Shown: positions 1-12,273, counted from the stretch's first letter. The stretch: 64,000 nucleotides of DNA from Dolomedes plantarius (GCA_907164885.2 OU015498.1:122965727-123029726); one strand, 5' to 3'. The notes: a model not told the origin generated them from the letters alone. Numbers and translations are program-made.

Positions 1-813
1 TCCTTCACGGATGTGGGATGGATGAAAACGAGTTCCAGATTCTCTCCAAATCAAAATACGCCTACTATCGCTTTGGAGGCTAAACCTGGACTCATCCGTA
101 AAGAGAACAGTCCTCCATTGATCACGCGTCCAGTGGATATGTTTACGTGCCCACTGCAAACGTTCCCGCCTATGGCGTGACGTGAGCGGGACGCAAATGT
201 TTGGTCGCCTTTCAAAAAGACATCCTTCGTGAAGCCTTCTGCGTACGGTTGACGTTGATACCAACCTTCCGGAGCTTGCAGCGAGGGAGGATAGACGGAG
301 ACTGAGTTCAGATGGAGTTGCGGTTCTATTCCTTCGTGCGCATAATGACAAATATCGGTCATCGGCACTCGTAGTAGCGCATGGCCGTCCTTGGATGAAC
401 CTCCTGGATGCCGAATCCGTGGTTACAAATTGTTGCCAAAGTCTATGAACCACAGACAGACTCACATTTAGCCATCTGGCCACTTCTGTCTGACTTTGTC
501 CTGCCTCTAGTCTCCCAATAACTCGCAATCGCAGTTCTTCGGTCAAATGATGCCTGGAGGTCATTGTTACAATTTGGCTATGCCAAATGTCTAATCTCAG
601 CCACGCAGCGACAATTGCCGCTTTGCTCTGAGACGTGCACTTTTATGCTCCTCGCAAATGACGTATTCCGACTTCAGCGTCACTATTTTGCATAATGTAG
701 TATTGTTCAGCACCTTTTATTTAACAATATATTCAAATTTTAAACAAATTGAACTAGTTTTGAACGTGTTACCCCCCTTTTTGTGATTTTTCCTTAATTT
801 TTGATAGATAGTG
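1..813 (-). mobile_element. Tc1-like element, cut by the window edge, inactivated
   Basis: On the minus strand a transposase-like reading starts near 563 and runs out of the window at position 1. The N-terminal helix-turn-helix region reads well at about 360-563. The frame then breaks, so the catalytic core is only recognisable piecewise, for example an LFTDE-like stretch near 80-100. A terminal repeat-like end (TTAATTTTTGATAGATAGTGTA, ending near 815) resembles the ends of the better preserved Tc1 copy at 10741-12273. The protein pattern also matches that copy, but the two are clearly diverged. The rest of the element lies outside the window. It is a decayed DNA transposon and not a host gene. 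Confidence 0.7.
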
Positions 814-1988
814 TATTACAATACTTTAAAGTTTCCGCTACCGGACTCCTATGTGAACAGGCCCTAGGACTCAGTCGCTAATTGCTTGCAAGAGACTCAT
901 AAAAAGTTGACGTGTTAATGTAGCGGGCAGCAAAATTAGTATACAACGCTGTGCTTTAAATTTCCTGGATGAATATTCCATCACGAGACCTTATTAACTA
1001 ACGCCTCAATTCTTCCTTCAGTGATGATAACCGTTCGGCGACTGCTCATTAGATAGAGAGATTTGAGAATACATTACGTTACTTTTACGTTTTTTGCTTT
1101 GAATCGGATAACTCAGCCATTTCCATCATTAAAGAAAACGGCACGATCTAATGTTTAAACCCAATTGCTTTTTTTACCCCCTCATTCGAACAATATAAAA
1201 AATACTCTTGTTCGTTTCAACATTAACAACAGTACTTATGGACTACATAACATATTTAGGTGTGTGCATGTGTGTACGGCTATAAAAATACAGTTCATTT
1301 AGCTGTACATGCAGTATAATTGAAATATTCTAAGCTTATAAAGTATCATTTGCGGAACATGTTTAGCTATTTAACTTTTGTAAATATCACGTAGCTAATT
1401 TTTAAAGGAGTTGTTTACAAGTTTAGATTAGATCCTTGAACTCACCATCCGTCTCAGATCCAGATATTTCCGATCAGTTTGTGGGTGTGTACATCAACGT
1501 ATATTTCGAATTCTTGAGATGACAATTGTGGAGGTGAAGTTGTCAATGATATATCACATTTGTAGAGACCAAAATTTCATTTAATTTTACGCACTAGATA
1601 GGGCCCGACATAGCGACAAAGACCTGGCGGATGGAATCCTATTAATTTCATCACTCAGAGATCAAACATTATGACCGACAAATGTGAAGTAGCGCTTGAG
1701 TGATTTCAAAAATTACATCTCAGAGAAAAAAGTTTTTTGATATGTAATTTCTAAAACTTCTTAAATGGAATCATTTTTCATAACGGGTATGGTTCTATTT
1801 CTTCGGCTGCGGCTGGCTTGATTTTTAGAACATATAAATTTAAATGTATCTTCAAAACACTGCAGCTGATTTTTTTAAAAATACTCTTTTAACTATACCA
1901 TCTTGGGACTTCGAATACTATTATATAAAGGTGCTGTGGTAACAGATAGATTGAAGTTAACTGACTTTTTTACTTGAGGAAATATATA
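814..1988. other. No gene seen; remnant MITE end at 841-867
   Basis: AT-rich sequence without convincing coding potential. The stretch at 841-867 (CCGGACTCCTATGTGAACAGGCCCT) matches the terminal arm of the inverted-repeat MITE at 45661-45860, so a single arm of that family sits here beside the Tc1 end. Nothing else is assigned. Confidence 0.5.
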
Positions 1989-2956
1989 CAGTAACCACCG
2001 CTTATAGTGATCAGTGGTTATAAGAATCAACCGTTTATAAGAATCAATATCGCAAAAACAAAAACAAATGTATTATTTCCATGTTAAATTTTTTCGCTTT
2101 AAAGAATCAATCCACCGGTTTTAAGAATCAGTTTACACTCTTCGCTTTCCTTTCATTTTTCTAAACAAGCCATTTAAACCCTCGAAAGGGACGAAGTTCT
2201 TTATTTATTTTTTTTAAAGGAAGAGTGATAAGATGGGATGGAATACAGTCGTAAAATGCATCCCTTTCTTTGTTGACCATAACATAATAGTTTCCCCTTA
2301 AACGCTTTAGTTAAACACTGTCCTATTAGCTTGACCCAGGGGCATCCTACCTGCACGGATGCGATTTCACTTTTCTCTACTGACAAACAAAGACATGGAC
2401 TCTTTTTTCCTACCTCCCACATCCTGGTTGCGGCCTCTTGAACCCTGAAACACATAAATCTTCGGGGAACTGTCCACTATCACTTAGGCAAACGTGACAT
2501 TATTAGATTCAGCACGTTATCAAACCGTGAAACGTAAGCTAGAAAGTGAATCTTGGTCAGAGACTACTGGTATTGAAAGAGATATAACAGCCTCCTGAAA
2601 ACTTCATTACGTCAAACTACCATAGAAAACTTTTTTTGCACCCTTCCTGTAGTTGAAATGTTAAACTGTTAAGCAGGTATGTTGTAACAAATATTGGATT
2701 TTTTTCTTCTCTTACTATAATCATGTGTATCTAATTATAGGTCTAGCAATTAAGTTGTATTTTTAAAATTATAAAAATAATTTTAATAAAAGAGAATTAA
2801 CGTAAATTATAGAGTATTTTATAGTAAATTATCTAATATATGTATATATAGGCGTGTGTTCCTGTCCAGAAACCTAAATTTCGGCTATAAGAATCAACCG
2901 CTTATAAGAATCAAAAACAGTAATAACAAACGTGATTCTTATAAGCGGAAATCACT
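1989..2956. mobile_element. Tigger/pogo-like non-autonomous DNA transposon
   Basis: The left end begins CAGTAACCACCGCTTATAG after a TA dinucleotide, and the right end is the reverse complement of AGTGATTTCCGCTTATAAG. The motif TTATAAGAATCA recurs near both ends, as in pogo/Tigger-type elements. A second copy with the same left end starts at 23169. That copy is split by later insertions and resumes at 34626-34742, which confirms this right end. The interior has no intact transposase. Confidence 0.7.
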
Positions 2957-3744
2957 TTACTTTCGCAAAAGACCTTATAACCTGTCTTCGCAGATTATTA
3001 TTAATCTATATATATAAAACAGTTCCGTAACTGACTCACTGACTCACTGACATACAACGAACAGACCAAACCGCTGGACCTAAAGGGCTGAAATTTTGCA
3101 TGGCGATTCTTCTTATGGTGTAGGGATGCACCAAGAAAGATTTTTGAAAATTTCTTAGATTTTTTTAAATTAAATTTTTAAGCTGTTTTTGTAACTTTTT
3201 TTAAAGTTTGCATTTGAAATAATAATTTGAGGGTTATAAAATTTATATCACGAGAACGATCATAAAAATTCCTTTAAAATGAAATCTTTTTCGAACCTTT
3301 ACCTCGATTTTCTGAATTTTGGTGAATTTTTAAAGATTAATTTTTAGAATTTAATCTATTAAATGCTGATCACGTGATTTCTGTTTCTGGTACTTTAAAT
3401 AAATATATCGTCACGTGCATAACAACTAAATAAACAAAAAAAAAATTTTTATCCTTTCTAATGCAGTAGACGATTGGATATTATCCAAAAAAATAAATAT
3501 CCCTTACGATTTTTTTATAAATATATGTATGTATATTTTTTACATCAATTGTATACATTGATCGTCGCATTTATTATAAATATATATATTTATTTTTTTG
3601 GCATTAATTGCATACATTTATTTGGAAGTTTATTTGAAGTTTCTATAAAATCGTTGAGTGTTGTAAAAGACTCATACACACAGTTGTGAATGCGTTTCGA
3701 CCACAAGTCGATTTTTTTTAATCGCTTCTATTTTATCTTCAACT
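2957..3744. repeat. Duplicated flank and possible Helitron-type 5' end
   Basis: Positions 2966-3008 recur at 6426-6466 (shared core CAAAAGACCTTATAACCTGTC). At 3009 the similarity stops and a TC-starting sequence (TCTATATATATAAAACAG) begins, followed by a TGACTCAC tandem at 3029-3049. A switch after A at a TC start is what a Helitron 5' end looks like, but no matching 3' hairpin plus CTAG was found. The rest to 3744 is AT-rich and unassigned. Confidence 0.35.
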
Positions 3745-4966
3745 TTAAATATATTTGCACCTTGTAAGCTCAAATTCATTCAAATAAGTAAAAATATCAG
3801 TCAAGTAAGCAACCTTAGCTAACCAGGAAAAATCTTTACAACATCTGTTTCACTTCAAATTGCGTATCCATTAAAAATAATGGTATTTCATCACGAAACT
3901 CAAAAAGGCGATTGAGTACTTTCTCACGTTACGAAGTTCTGTGTGCAACAGATGTGTATGTTGACTTCCCATCTCCTCGCACTAAACTTTAAAAACTCGG
4001 GAATTCAACGGAAGCGCCTTAATGAAATTGACAACTTTAACAACTTCATCCAATGTTTTCTTTCATTTTCGGATGCTAATGATTCTCTGTGTATGCAGGA
4101 ATGGTTCCAAACGACCTGAGGTGCAACACCTTTAATAAGATCAATCAATCCAGTTCTTGTTTCTGACATTGCACGAGCCCCATCAGTGCGAATTCCAACA
4201 CATTTTGACCACTCAATTTCATTTTTGGTTATAAAATTATTCAAAATATTAAATATGGCCTTTGCTGTAGTACGCGAAGGTAGTGAATCGCAAAATAATA
4301 AATCTTTTTGTATTTTAAACTAGCCACGTACCCCTTTTTGTGTATCATTAACTATGGGTACCCCCAATAAAAAAACCTTAGTTTTATAAAAATGTGTTAT
4401 ATTAGTTAAAGTTTAACTGTCCACGCACAAAGTAGCCATTTATCCATCGTCGTAATTAATAAATATAAACACTTATCGTTAAATATATAAACACTTTTCA
4501 AAGTATACGACGTTTAACTATTACTACTGTAATATGTCCACGCACAAAGTAAGATTGGAAATTGGAAAGTTACTGAGACTGAGCAGTTAATAATGAATAA
4601 ATAGACACAGACAGAATGGCGAAAGAGGGAAATGAATGCACGGTGGCCGAAACTCGCTGGAGGTGACTCGTCGTTGCGGCAGTGTGCCGGTAGCCAGCGC
4701 TGCTCTCCCTGTCTGTGACTGTGTTGCATACTTGCACACTACTGTTCCAATTTACTCCAGCCACAAATACAGTAGTAACGAGCGACATGTTTTCTTGCTG
4801 CTTTACTGATAGTTTTCAGTTTTAAATCATTACTCAAACTTTTGTCACAATTAAATTATAGCATGTATCAATATAACTTTGTATACTTTTTGGTAGTCAA
4901 CCGCGTACCCCTACATATTTTCGCGTATCCCCAAGGGGTACGCGTACCACCGGTTGAAAACTATTA
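3745..4966 (-). mobile_element. Deleted hAT transposon (ZBED/SCAND3-like transposase fragment)
   Basis: On the minus strand 4330-3745 gives a broken hAT transposase middle region. The longest open part (4244-4005) holds CVGIRTDGARAMS and HSCIHRESLA, which are typical of the insertion domain of SCAND3/ZBED5-like hAT transposases. It continues through frame breaks with stretches like RWEVNIHICCTQNFVT and FSWLAKVAYLTDIF. The right end (4966 reading leftwards) is a hAT-like terminus, AGTTTTCAACCGGTGG followed by GTACGCGTACCCC. Positions 4321-4500 repeat the GTACCCC theme. No opposite terminus or target duplication was identified, so the boundaries are approximate. Confidence 0.6.
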
Positions 4967-5045
4967 AGCTAGAGGATAAACGAAGATGCAGAAATGAAAA
5001 GCCAATAATGGATGGAAAAACTCTTTATTTAGCGATACTTTACAC

Positions 5046-6185
5046 CAGCGGTTCTCAACCTGGGGGGCGCGCCCCCCTGGGGAGGCGTAGAAGAATTTCA
5101 AGGGAGGCGTGAGTTTAAAAAAAAAATAATAAATAAAATTAACTGTAATTTACTGTACTCAATTTTGCAGTCACAATGTAACCGTAACATATTTTCGACA
5201 TACGAACACGAACACAATAACTGTCGCACACGATAATTGTCGTAGCTGCAATGTCAGAAAAACATTCTGAAGACTTAAGGATGCAGTTAAGAGTTTCACA
5301 GAAAAGATAACTCTTTGGCAACGCCGTCGTCAGAGTTCAGAGCCAAACATTTCGTCCTTTCGAAGACTGAACGACATCCTCGATGATAAAGAAACACTCA
5401 CATTGCAATATAAAAATGAACTGATGGACCTTATATCAGGGCATTTGGTAGCATTGCAATATGAAATTGCAGACTATTTTCCAGATATTAGTTCAGAGAA
5501 CTGGGAGTTTAAGTTGACAAGAGATCCTTTTAAAATCGACGTGGATATACTTCCTGATCATATTCAGGAACAGGCAGGCAATCGACCTAAAATGTGATTC
5601 TCAAGCAAACGCGGAATTGGAAAACATCGATGTTAAAAACTTTTGGTTACGCCATTTTCCTGTTTACCCAGAAGTTCCTTTGGAAGCTTCGAGGTTGTTA
5701 GTGAAGTTTTCATCCACATATCTCTGTGAATCTGGATTTTCAGCATTAGCATACATAAAGTCAAAATATCGAGCAAAGCTGGACGTTGAAAGTGACCTGA
5801 GGTGTGCTTTGTCACACTTAAAACCTAATATTTAAAAACTTGTCAAGGACAAACAGTTCCAACCAAATTAATGTCGTGAAAGTGACTGGTATTACATTCC
5901 AACCTCACCTAGATCCTTGATTACCTCAAATATATTTGATCTGTATTTAATTCTTTGATTTCATATGTTCTAATAATAATATATTCCAAATTAAGATATG
6001 AGTTGTAATATTAAATTTTGTGTATGAAATTATCTATTCTATATTTTCATTTAATAACCAGCTTCAGTTTCAAATTCCGATTGTACTACTTGTATTGACC
6101 ATATATGGTAGTGGTGGTGGGGGAGGCGTGACCTTACATCAGTGTTCAAAGGGGGGCACAGAGCCTGAAAGGTTGAGAACCTCTA
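5046..6185 (+). mobile_element. hAT transposon, internally deleted, with 8-bp target duplication
   Basis: The left end is CAGCGGTTCTCAACCTGG and the right end reads, in reverse complement, TAGAGGTTCTCAACCTTTC. The 8-bp sequence CTTTACAC flanks it exactly (5038-5045 and 6186-6193), as expected for hAT. The interior keeps a transposase C-terminal part on the plus strand, roughly 5330-5835. It has frame breaks, and 5617-5835 carries the hAT dimerisation signature (YLCESGFSALAYIKSKYR). The N-terminal BED finger and most catalytic residues are missing. It could move only with a helper transposase. Confidence 0.85.
5617..5835 (+). pseudogene. hAT transposase C-terminal (dimerisation) fragment
   Basis: A 72-codon frame inside the hAT element with the conserved C-terminal pattern of hAT transposases: a hydrophobic helix, then YLCESGFSALAYIKSKYR, then LRCALSHLKP before the stop. 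Related upstream protein sequence lies at 5403-5597 in a different frame (ELMDLISGH, IADYFPDIS). The gene is therefore frame-shifted and truncated. Confidence 0.75.
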
Positions 6186-6193
6186 CTTTACAC

Positions 6194-7590
6194 TACGATC
6201 ATTATTAAAGATCCCTTCACGAGAGAAAGAAGATCCCAACTACAGCGCTGATGAACAGCGCCCTCCACCGTCAGGATTACGTTTCCGGCTATACATCCCC
6301 ATGTGGTTCTGTTTTGTTTTGTTCCTATGTGAGTTTTCTACCTCCCCTAAAAGTTCGTACGTTGAGTTTTTAATCACCCTGTAGATTGCAGTTACATGAC
6401 GTTTTTACTTAAAGTAATTAACAGTTCCACAAAAGACCTTATAACCTGTCATGGTAGATTATTATTAATTAGTCTATATTTTTTTAGTATCATTTCTACA
6501 TATACTCGTAGTTACAGTAGAGTCGATTTATATTTTCAGCAGAACCCCAACCTTGAACGATATTTAAAGGCCGAAGGATCCCTATATTTCGAAAATAAAT
6601 TTTACTCATTGGTATTTTATTCCGATCGATAAGAACTTTTTAATTATTTTTTATAACCATTTTGAATTTCAAAAGTTTTGCTTGGTATTTTTTAGCAAGC
6701 TGATAGGAAGTGCAAAATTTTAATCAAAAACATTTTTGCATTTCTTTGAAAAAAACAAACAAATCTTTTAAACAAAAAACCTGTACAGGGCAAATAAGGA
6801 TGTCTCAGCAGTTTGGTGTAAATCGTATTTACAAGATTCGGTTTCCTGTATGCAATTTAATTTTCAATTGTTTCTTATCATATCTAAGCATTTTATCAGA
6901 TTACGTTTTATCAAATGCGTTTTATCTGCTAACGAGAGTATAATTTGATATTTTATCACTTTCATTATGTGGGACAAGTTTACATGAATGATGCATCATT
7001 GCAATGTACATAGTAGTTTAGTTTTTAGCATACTTGTTCAACATATTGAATTAAATTGGCAAATTGAGAAAAAGTCTATTAATCAGAGTTTCTTTATAAC
7101 AAAGTAATTAAGTGGAACGATGCGACTTTCTTACATGCAAACTAAACTATGCTTCGATTAAGAATTTAAAACTGTCACTATGATCATGTTCCAAAGATAT
7201 TTAAACTGCAGAAAAAAAACGAATGAAACATCTTCAAATTGGCATAAGAAATTGTTTAGCATTGAATCAAATCAAATCTGAGTGAATCAAATTTTAGGCC
7301 TTGATAACATTGGAGAAGAGCAGAAAGCCAACGATAAAAATTTTAATCAATCACAGAGCACAAGACAGTGAGTGACCTTGTGATACATCAAACCAGTCAT
7401 AGGTCATGTCAAAAATCTCTGCGGCACCGGAGAAACTACTCTACGTTCTGAAAGTTAAAACGAATGAAACACCTCCAAATTGGCATAGGAAATTGTTTGC
7501 AATGTTAATAAGGCCCTAATCATACATTCATTTTTTTCAGACATACACATGCGTACATATATATATATATAGATAGATACATACATATAT
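6194..7590. other. AT-rich spacer, no gene seen; short direct repeat
   Basis: No convincing exon. A roughly 48-bp direct repeat occurs at about 7217-7265 and 7458-7505 (shared core AACGAATGAAACA, then AAATTGGCATA). Positions 6426-6466 repeat 2966-3008. A TA/GATA microsatellite lies at 7556-7590. Confidence 0.5.
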
Positions 7591-7604
7591 GCATACAAAA
7601 GAGG

Positions 7605-7690
7605 TAAGCAACGATAAGTAATCCTACGTTAATAACCCGCGGTAGTTTCGTTAGAAGAGACTACCTGAAATTTTTTCTTAAATTAAACAT
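7605..7690 (+). repeat. Broken copy of the small-ORF sequence found at 58.0 kb
   Basis: About 75 bases here (core TAGAAGAGACTACCTGAAAT, preceded by ACGTTAATAACCC) match 58035-58107 inside an IFT74 intron. The match covers the middle of a 66-codon ORF there, but here the frame has a one-base insertion and stop codons. It looks like a pseudogene fragment or a dispersed repeat. The remaining sequence to 8195 shows no recognised gene. Confidence 0.5.
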
Positions 7691-8194
7691 TTGATTGGAA
7701 TTAAATTATGGGGAATGCATTTTAGTGTTTTTCTTCGTGTCTTAAAAGTCCTTTTTACAGATAACATGCTGTGCGGGAATGGGGAGAGGAGGTATCGCAG
7801 AATCCGTGGAAACCATTGAAGAGGGTCGCAACTCGAAAAAAAGATTGGAAACACTGGACTACAGGGTTTGCTGTCAAATACGTCGTAGAAGTCGCAGCTG
7901 TGATAAAATCACAGTTGCAGCACGATGTGGAACGATCAGACATGACCTTCAGTGAAGGAAAGTTCGAAAGGTGTCTAGTGATGCAACGTGTATTATATGT
8001 TAACGAATTAATTTTCCTTTCCGCGTAATTTTTTGGCGGCACGTGGAGGCCAGATTTTCAGTGCATTCACCATGCGGTATTTGTTGATTAAGACTTGACG
8101 ACAGTGATTTTAATTCGTAACTTTTGTTTTCCGCCTGAGGCGATATTTAAAACTCCTCAAGGTAAACCGGTGTCGTTTAAACAAGGAAAACTCG

Positions 8195-8345
8195 AATAAA
8201 GTAAATTTATAAAATAAGAGGAATTTAATTATTTTAATATACACACATTACTTTAGATTCACTCAATTTTCATGATACATGTCTAGTAAATATATACATC
8301 ATCTATGTTTTTAGCGAGTAAATCACTGCTTAATAAATAACATGT
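8195..8345. repeat. Dispersed direct repeat, second copy at 20749-20895
   Basis: The two copies share AAAGTAAATTTATAAAATAA, then CACACATTA, CACTCAATTT and ATACATGTCTA, with scattered differences. The copies are about 12.5 kb apart, on either side of the BEL/Pao retrotransposon. No coding content. Confidence 0.65.
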
Positions 8346-8603
8346 TTTATGGCAGTAAAAACATCTTTCTGGGGAACCGTTAAGCACTTGTTTGATAGAT
8401 ATAGAATTTTGAAAAATATGTAATTTTTTAATAAATGTTTAATTTAATTTACAATTATTTGATAAATTTTTCGGTGGTCTTTGTCTCACACGAGGGTTAA
8501 ATTATAACTGCAATTTTTCGAAAGATTTTTTTATATATGTAGAGTTTTTCTCTCTCTCTCCCCACAAAATACGGGAAATACCAATTTAAATATTTCTATT
8601 CGA

Positions 8604-8970
8604 CGGACCCGGTGGCTCGATTGGTAAAGGCGTCGAGCAAGTGATCTGAGGGTTTGCGGGCTCGAGGCCGGTCGCTGACAAAATCCACCGCCGTGTACAC
8701 TAATGGTGGCCGGGTGCACGCAAAATAGGGCGTGGCTGCAATGTCCTCCAAGTTCTCAAATTTACCTCTGGGGGTGCTGGGTCAGGTGGTCTGGTCCCGC
8801 CCCTTGACTCGGTTCAAAATTCGCGGACCGTCAAACGAGTGCAGTGTGGACCCACCCCCTGTGGTGCACCGGGGCAACGTATGCGGCGAAGTGGTCTCAC
8901 GCTTCCGGCTCTCCCTGGAGAAGAGCCTAGGCTCAGTTCTCCCAGCCATTAGGGAAAAAAATGTTCCTAT
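8604..8970 (+). mobile_element. tRNA-derived SINE
   Basis: The head resembles a tRNA gene: a box-A-like GGTGGCTCGATTGGTAAAGGC followed about 35 bases later by a box-B-like GGCTCGAGGCC. The acceptor and anticodon stems are not those of a working tRNA. A GC-rich body of about 250 bp follows, unlike the AT-rich surroundings. Long frames here are by-products of the GC-rich body. The 3' boundary is uncertain. Confidence 0.6.
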
Positions 8971-9539
8971 TCGTTTTTCTTCTCTATTAGTTTTGGAAAA
9001 TGTAGCCACGTGTAAAAAAACAAAATGTACAAAAATTATAAAATTCGTAGACATGGGAAGAAATAAATTCAAATTCTGTAGCAACGTTTCGAAAGCATTA
9101 ATATTTGCAATTATTCTGAAATATTGTCGCAGAGCTTGAGATCATCTAAAGCTCGTTAGCTGAAGCACGGAATTTGATATAAAACTAAGTGAAAAGCTTT
9201 TCTGGTACGCAGTTTATGGAATTTTATATGTTGTGGGCGTTATTTGGCTAAACATAAACGTAAATGGTACACGTCTTTCCCTGCAATTTCAAGTATATTT
9301 AGCAATCACTTTAAATGAGTACAACTGGATAAAATTCTATCAAAAAGTTCATTTTTACACTTTTTCCTGAACGGGAAATCTGAAACTTAGAAAGCAAAAT
9401 CTGGATTTCACGGAACCTGATAGGTTGTGTTTACGAGAGCTACTACGGTCATCTCTCATTACACGAGGGCTAAATTGACTTAAATTCTATCACCGAGGTT
9501 TGCTTATGAGGTTCGTTTGGTAGGTCCGTGCAAAAATGA

Positions 9540-9791
9540 TCAAAACATTTTTTTTTATAGTTTACATTTATTTTTCTTCATAATCTACCTTAGGTCAATA
9601 CATTTGGTCCAATGGCTTTCAAGTTTTTTAATCTCCTCCATTAAGTAAGACTTGTCCAACTCTGAAAACAAAACGTGTGTTTCACTAATAACTTTCGCCA
9701 TTTCGCCTCCGAAAAAGTACTGTTTTATCAAAATACAGTACTCATTTTTCTTCGTTGTGTGACCTAGAAAACTAAAAAAATTTCGACCCAA
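9540..9791 (-). pseudogene. Mariner-type transposase C-terminal fragment
   Basis: The minus-strand frame ends with the pattern KSYLMEEIKKLESHWTKCID, then LR, a stop and a short charged tail. This corresponds to the C-terminal end of mariner-family transposases (typically a helix plus W.KCI.L.GDY.EK). Only the last 70 or so residues remain. No catalytic residues or terminal repeats are visible. The stop replaces the usual Gly before Asp-Tyr. Confidence 0.45.
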
Positions 9792-9799
9792 AGAAAATA

Positions 9800-10191
9800 T
9801 GCAAAATTTTTCAGAACATAAAATTATACTGTCTTCCGTTACTACTCATTCCTATAGAATTGAGATATCTTAGTTTTAAGGCTCATGTCAATGTACTTCT
9901 GATCGTATGTCTGAAATTAATTTTTAGACGGTTTTATCTCAGAACGCCATTCTTATCGGTGAAATTACTTATGTCAGGCATATTTCACTTCTTGAAAAGC
10001 TCTTACGCATTATTTTTCCGTTTTCTGTTATTTGTTATTCTTTTATGTCATAATTTTATTTTTTAAGCTTTATCAAAATTTTAAAAACTGTACATTGTAA
10101 TTGATTTGATTTGATTTTTGTTCCTCATATGTATTGTTTTTACGTTTCATTTAGATTTATTTGTGAATTTTATCTTTATTTTATTAATATT

Positions 10192-10222
<31 letters not shown>

Positions 10223-10387
10223 TTGTTTTCCTGTGGCATTATTCGCCTTTTAATAGCTTTTATGGTGTATGGCAACGTCTGATCTTCGGAGGCAGTTTGA
10301 TTACTCTCGGGTAGTTTCATTGTTGCTTATTTTTCTCTTTCTGATGTCCTCGAAATTCGAGTTCTAGGTTAATTAAGTTTGCTGTGG
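9800..10387. other. AT-rich spacer with GT microsatellite
   Basis: No gene recognised. A (GT)n microsatellite lies at 10196-10222. Open frames here are low-complexity and hydrophobic because of the T-rich composition. Confidence 0.5.
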
Positions 10388-10445
10388 ACTATAACCCTAA
10401 TGGATTCGCTCACCTCAATGTTAACATACGGAGAAAATTTGTCCA
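10388..10445 (+). repeat. Left arm of a long-range inverted repeat flanking the BEL element
   Basis: The sequence around GGATTCGCTCACCTCAATG at 10400-10420 recurs in inverse orientation at about 20690-20745. The arms agree over roughly 55 bases and lie about 10.3 kb apart, just outside both ends of the BEL/Pao region. They may be ends of an older element that received the retrotransposon, or two independent copies of one repeat. Confidence 0.6.
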
Positions 10446-10740
10446 AGGATTGCCGACTTGGAAAAGTACTTAGTAGTTTATAATAGTGTATAATGTAATG
10501 TCAAAAACAACCGACAATGGCGGAGGCGCCAAATGTATGTAAATCGATAAACTAAAAGAGTTATTCAAACCAACCAAGCACCGACTGCCATGCAACCAAT
10601 GTGGGAAAGTAAATAAATTAAGCTTAACATGACCGAAACATTCTTACTTCCAGTCTTCTTGTAGTATGGTGTCACCGCAGTGCAAGGTATTCCAAATCAT
10701 AACTAATTAGAATCTAAATACATTTCACTTGTAGTAGATA

Positions 10741-12273
10741 CACTGGTGAGATAAATTAAGGGAATTTGCATATTTTATTGAATTTCATGAAAAGAACTGA
10801 ATTGAATATAAAACCACTGCTTCTAGACAAAAATGCAAATCTTGTACGTCAAATACGTAAGCGTACACGTGTGTGTAGGCGGAGCCAGTAGAGAAACAGG
10901 CTTTATAAGCGCGCGTAAGTTAAGACGCATTTCGTTCGCTAGCACACCTCGGCGAATTTCTTGGCGTTATTTTGCAGCAATCGGTTAATTTCAAATTGTA
11001 ACAGTAAAAATGAGTAACCACCAACGTTTAGATAATGGAATGAGGTGGCGAATTGTGGGGAGGCTAGAAGCAGACCAATCTCAAGTCCAAATTTGAAGAT
11101 TGTTCAATTTAACGCCCAGCGTCGTGTGTAACTTATGGAAACAGTTCCAGGATACCGGATCCATCGAGAGAAAGCCTGGGCAAGGTCGTCGAAGAGCCAC
11201 GACGGCCAGAGAAGATCGCCATTTGTCGATTATAGCGAGGCGTAACAGGAGTGCTACAGCTTCTCAGCTCTCTCGTGACTTCTCGTCTCTCGGGCAGCCA
11301 CAGGAACCCGTGTATCAAGGGTGACTGTTTCCAAAAGACTTCATGAGAGAGGGTTGCTTGCAAGAAGACCTTCTGTTTGCATCCCGCTCACTTCTACGAA
11401 CAGGAGAATCCGTTTATCATGGTGCAGAGAGCATAGAGATTGGAGTATGGATCAATGGGCGACCGTTCTCTTCACTGATGATTCCCGGTTCAGCCTAAAC
11501 ACCGATTCTCGCCGTACGTTCATATGGAGAGAACCAGGGACCCGCTACCTACCCTCCAATGTCCGCGAAATCGACCATTATGGCGGAGGAGGTTTAATGG
11601 TCTGGGCAGGCATCATGTTGTATGGCCGCACACCTCTCCATGTCTTTGAAAGAGGCACTGTGGCTGGTGTGGGGTATAGGGATGAGGTCTTGGAGCCCTA
11701 TGTTCGCCTTTTCAGGGGTGCAGTTGGCCTTGAGTTAATTTTAATGGACGATAACGCGAGGCCACATAGAGCTCTTCTGGTCGACGAATTTCTAGAGAGT
11801 GAGGATATTCGCCGGATGGTTTATCCAGCCATATCTCCAGACCTTAACCCTATAGAGCATGTCTGGGACGCTCTGGGGAGGGCAATTGCAACTCGCAACC
11901 CCCCTCCGAGAATCATCCAGAGAATGAAAACAGCGTTGCTGAACGAGTGGGACCAATTGCCACAGGAAATGATAAACTGCCTTATTTCAAGTATGAAATC
12001 ACGCTACGAGACCTGTATATCTGTAAGAGGGGACCATACCCCCTATTTACCCATCTATTAACCCTTTTTTTGTTTATTCTGCAACAGCTGTTTCATACCT
12101 TCCGACTCCAACGAGTGTTACGCACGATCATGCGTGTGTATTACAATTATTGAACGGTTGTTTGTTTTGTATTGTATCAATGTATGTACATATCAAATTT
12201 CATTAATATCGGTACAGTAGTTCTAGAGATAATCGACGAAATCTGAAAATTCTCTTAATTTCTTACAGCAGTG
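10741..12273 (+). mobile_element. Tc1-like transposon, nearly full length, DD34E, inactivated
   Basis: The ends are imperfect inverted repeats: CACTGGTGAGATAAATTAAG on the left, and CACTGCTGTAAGAAATTAAG reading in from the right. Both sides carry the TA target duplication (10739-10740, 12274-12275). The empty site is seen in the paired BEL LTR near 19192-19200. The element is 1533 bp, the usual size for Tc1. The target is a retrotransposon LTR, so it arrived after BEL. Confidence 0.9.
11010..12061 (+). pseudogene. Tc1 transposase with one stop and one frameshift
   Basis: A reading from ATG 11010 gives a helix-turn-helix N-terminus. An in-frame TGA at 11094-11096 interrupts it and the same frame resumes to 11324. 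The catalytic part follows in another frame (11321-12061). That part has the DDE triad in LFTDDSRF, MDDNARPH and PDLNPIEH, with 34 residues between the second Asp and the Glu (DD34E). The C-terminal CISVRGDHTPY motif is intact. The catalytic residues are therefore present, but the stop and frameshift prevent a functional protein. The product would cut and paste TA-flanked elements in the nucleus. Confidence 0.85.

Noticed and set aside
51..368. 105-codon minus-strand frame at the left edge
   Set aside because: It reads a Tc1 transposase gene in the wrong phase.
3474..3689. 71-codon hydrophobic plus-strand frame
   Set aside because: Composition-driven (T-rich) with Tyr, Phe and Ile repeats; no family pattern.
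7755..8042. Overlapping frames of 95 and 85 codons on opposite strands
   Set aside because: No recognised motif or splice context. The plus frame begins with GTG and the two shadow each other.
8732..9139. 135-codon plus-strand frame
   Set aside because: It overlaps the GC-rich body of a tRNA-derived SINE and runs into AT-rich sequence with no protein pattern.
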